Shown in pieces: positions 8,137-9,862 of a stretch of DNA of 9,862 nucleotides. Source of the DNA: Alphaproteobacteria bacterium (GTDB lineage: Bacteria > Pseudomonadota > Alphaproteobacteria > UBA828); NCBI GenBank assembly GCA_029937205.1, contig JAPYQV010000066.1, positions 1-9,862 on the forward strand, given 5' to 3'. The notes beneath the pieces were generated by a model. The model made no database searches. It was not told where the DNA came from and saw nothing but the letters and a program-made list of their open reading frames with translations. Positions within the stretch are counted from its first letter, which is position 1. Each line of letters opens with the position of its first letter. Position numbers and translations under genes: made by a program.

Positions 8137-9051
8137 TTAGTTCGATAGTGCGCGCGCAGCGCCGGCAATCTTTCCTTTCCCGGTGTCCGTGAGCTGGCCC
8201 ACGACCTCGATGAATTTCGGATGCTCCAGGCCGGAGACGATAAATGTCCAACGGTAGGCGCGCCGTTGATGGCTGCTGATGTCCTCCCGTTCAACGGCGG
8301 AGAAATGCCGCCCGGTGACGTTCTGCAAGGCTGTGATATCCATGTCGACCTGTTGCGCCAACAGGCCGTCGATGGCGCCGCCAAGCTCGAGCAACTCGTC
8401 CACCGCGGATTCCCGTTCCGCCGCGCTGACGCTCCCGGCAACCTCTTTTATCAACAGGGAGTCCGCCTTGGCGTGCTGCGCTTCGTCGATCCAATGAAAT
8501 TTGAGAATGTCGCGAAACAGCGGGTCGAGATCGCCGGCATCCTGGACATGCTCAACATAATGCTGCTGGGTGAACCATTCGATCATGGAAGTGAGGAGCA
8601 GGGCGGCGAGCGGAGATTTGCCGAGCACCACTTCGGCCACGTCCTCGCGGCCGGAAATGCCTTCGCAGGTGACGCCGAAACCGGCTTCGAATTGCTTCGA
8701 GGCGCGCGCCAGCATGGCTTGATGCTTGGTTTCGTCCTCGGCAAAACGAAGCAGGAAGCGCAGGCGGGTTTCGTCGCCATAGATATCGGCACGGGCATGA
8801 TCGAGAACCATTGGAATGATAAATTCCTCGACGAAGGCGAAGATGTGGCAGTAGCTGTTGCCGCGAATCTGGTTGAGCTTGTGTTTTTCCGCTGCGTTCA
8901 GGCAGGAAATGTCCTCCACGCCGGCAATGCGGTCGGGCAGGAAGCGTTTGGAAAAATCGAAGTCGCGCCCCTGGAAGCAATCCTCGATTGTCCAGGCGCT
9001 CTTCAGTGAATTGTCGAGGCAATTTTCGTAGCTGTAGTTGGTGGTCAACAT
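8137..9051 (-). CDS. Ferritin-fold diiron oxygenase-like protein (AurF-type ligands)
   Basis: Helical, probably cytosolic non-haem diiron protein. The carboxylate/His ligand pattern is complete: Glu75/76 in FVEEFIIP, Glu107 and His110 in EDETKH, Glu158 in SMIEWFTQQH, then His186, Glu190 and His193 in FHWIDEAQH. The last motif, H-x3-E-x2-H after two E-containing helices, is the arrangement of the seven-ligand site in AurF (p-aminobenzoate N-oxygenase); ordinary ferritin-like proteins lack the extra His. AurF-family enzymes oxidise arylamines or related substrates with O2, but related diiron families do other oxidations, so activity is only suggested. The ATG at 9051 is preceded by AGGAG at eight bases and gives 304 residues, a normal length. 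An upstream start at 9147 would overlap the alpha/beta hydrolase end and is rejected. No reductase or ferredoxin gene adjoins it. Residues ~195-304 carry no motif I recognise. Confidence 0.8.
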   Translation of the reverse strand: MLTTNYSYENCLDNSLKSAWTIEDCFQGRDFDFSKRFLPDRIAGVEDISCLNAAEKHKLNQIRGNSYCHIFAFVEEFIIPMVLDHARADIYGDETRLRFLLRFAEDETKHQAMLARASKQFEAGFGVTCEGISGREDVAEVVLGKSPLAALLLTSMIEWFTQQHYVEHVQDAGDLDPLFRDILKFHWIDEAQHAKADSLLIKEVAGSVSAAERESAVDELLELGGAIDGLLAQQVDMDITALQNVTGRHFSAVEREDISSHQRRAYRWTFIVSGLEHPKFIEVVGQLTDTGKGKIAGAARALSN

Positions 9052-9059
9052 GTTTCGTA

Positions 9060-9064
9060 CTCCT
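9060..9064 (-). promoter_or_regulatory. Shine-Dalgarno site that sets the diiron gene start
   Basis: The minus strand reads AGGAG, eight bases before the ATG at 9051. It supports this start over the longer open frame from 9147, which would begin inside the neighbouring hydrolase gene. Confidence 0.65.
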
Positions 9065-9109
9065 GTGTTGCAGAGTTGGGGAAAAGTGTCACGTGGTGCC
9101 GCGTCACAT

Positions 9110-9862
9110 TCAGGCCGCGCGCTTCTCGAGCCGCCGCAGACCGGCAATGTGGGCGGCGACGATGCAGTTGACCGTGTCGGCGTGGCTGAGCGGCGACATG
9201 TGGCCGGCGCGGAAGATCACCTCGACCCGCGCCCCCCGCAGCGCCCCGGCCAACATTTCGACGATGCGCCGGCTCGGTGCCGGCGATAGGGAGCCGCGGA
9301 CGATTACGGTTGGCAGCTTAAGATCGGCGAAATCGGCAAGTTCGGCCGGCTCGTCAAACAGCGCCTGAAAGTCGAGCGCAATCTTTTCCAGACGTGGTGC
9401 GAATTTGGCGCGCGCCTTTTCAGACATGTGATCCCACGCACCGGCACCGCTCCAATAATCGACAAAACGCGCCATACCGGAATGCGCGTCGCCATTCTCG
9501 AGCGCGCAATCAACGTCCCGCGCAACACCGGCAATCTCGCCGAAAATTGCCCTGTCTGCGGCGTGGCTATGGCGCAGCAAATGAAAGGCGGAGGGTTCGA
9601 TCAGGGTAAGGCTGGCCACAGCGTCCGGCCGGCAGCGCGCGATATGCATTGCCAGGGCGCCGCCATAGGAATGGCCGACGAGATGAACCGGGCGGCCAAG
9701 CCGGTCGATGGTCTCGTGTACCGCCGCTGCCTCGGCGGACAGGCAAAATCGTCCAAGCCCGCGCCACGGGCCGCGATTGCCGCAACTCCATTGGTCCGGC
9801 GCCGCGACCGCCGAACGTTGGCCCAAGACCTCGATCGGCGCATCCCATTGCCGGCCCGATGA
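9110..9862 (-). CDS. Alpha/beta-fold hydrolase, N-terminus beyond the window
   Basis: Cytosolic alpha/beta hydrolase of the esterase / lipase-like class; substrate unknown. The frame stays open to the window edge: the edge residues SGRQWDAPIEVL fit the region just after the oxyanion-hole strand, so an upstream start is expected and the TTG at 9826 is not the true start. The nucleophile elbow is GHSYGG (Ser codon 9668-9670). The catalytic His is in RAGHMSPLSH (codon 9200-9202). The usual Asp after strand 7 is not seen: that turn reads VRGSLSPAPSRR. A Glu just after strand 6 (LTLIEPS) could act as the acid instead. The protein ends with a basic tail (RRLEKRAA). The diiron gene follows after 58 bases on the same strand, and co-transcription is plausible. 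Confidence 0.88.
   Translation of the reverse strand, partial: SSGRQWDAPIEVLGQRSAVAAPDQWSCGNRGPWRGLGRFCLSAEAAAVHETIDRLGRPVHLVGHSYGGALAMHIARCRPDAVASLTLIEPSAFHLLRHSHAADRAIFGEIAGVARDVDCALENGDAHSGMARFVDYWSGAGAWDHMSEKARAKFAPRLEKIALDFQALFDEPAELADFADLKLPTVIVRGSLSPAPSRRIVEMLAGALRGARVEVIFRAGHMSPLSHADTVNCIVAAHIAGLRRLEKRAA

Noticed and set aside
7105..8148. A 347-codon plus-strand open frame opposite the metallo-hydrolase
   Set aside because: Its composition is that of an antisense frame (Asp, Gly, Arg and Val runs), while the minus strand has a signal peptide, a strong ribosome binding site and all metal ligands.
8221..9009. A 262-codon plus-strand open frame opposite the diiron gene
   Set aside because: No motif is recognisable, and the opposite strand carries a well-positioned Shine-Dalgarno site and the full diiron ligand pattern.
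9052..9109. GTCAC repeats and a CACGTG palindrome between the hydrolase and the diiron gene
   Set aside because: The motifs are five to six bases long and imperfectly placed; expected by chance in GC-rich sequence.

Overview
The window looks like ordinary chromosomal DNA from a GC-rich proteobacterium. An alphaproteobacterium fits best, judging from the GC-rich codon use, the multi-PAS hybrid histidine kinase and the acyl-CoA enzymes; this is an inference, because no rRNA, tRNA or marker gene is present. Seven protein genes fill almost all of it, and both end genes run off the window. I see no mobile element, CRISPR array, tRNA or rRNA, and no gene-free stretch longer than about 220 bases.

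Layout. (1) Positions 1-2757, minus strand: a membrane-anchored hybrid sensor histidine kinase with about three membrane segments, four PAS domains, a DHp/HATPase core and the first part of a receiver domain. Its reading frame breaks near 1687-1690, between PAS2 and PAS3. (2) 2975-4366, minus: an amidase-signature hydrolase. (3) 4493-5821, plus: a phenylacetate-CoA ligase-like (PaaK-type) adenylate-forming ligase, divergent from the amidase. (4) 5836-7026, plus: a thiolase-fold enzyme 14 bases after the ligase, with all catalytic residues. (5) 7042-8013, minus: a secreted metallo-beta-lactamase-fold hydrolase, convergent with the thiolase. (6) 8137-9051, minus: a ferritin-fold diiron protein whose ligand pattern matches AurF-type oxygenases. 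(7) 9110-9862 and beyond, minus: an alpha/beta hydrolase whose N-terminus lies outside the window.

How the genes may work together (inference). Amidase, acyl-CoA ligase and thiolase could form a short route in which an amide is hydrolysed, the acid is activated to its CoA thioester, and the thioester is cleaved or condensed. No beta-oxidation dehydrogenase or hydratase is present, so either those steps are encoded elsewhere or the thiolase works on a beta-keto or condensation substrate. The alpha/beta hydrolase and the diiron protein lie 58 bases apart on one strand and may be co-transcribed. The secreted metallo-hydrolase has its own strong ribosome binding site. The least explained element is the diiron oxygenase-like gene beside the alpha/beta hydrolase; I found no clear sign of an entirely new system.
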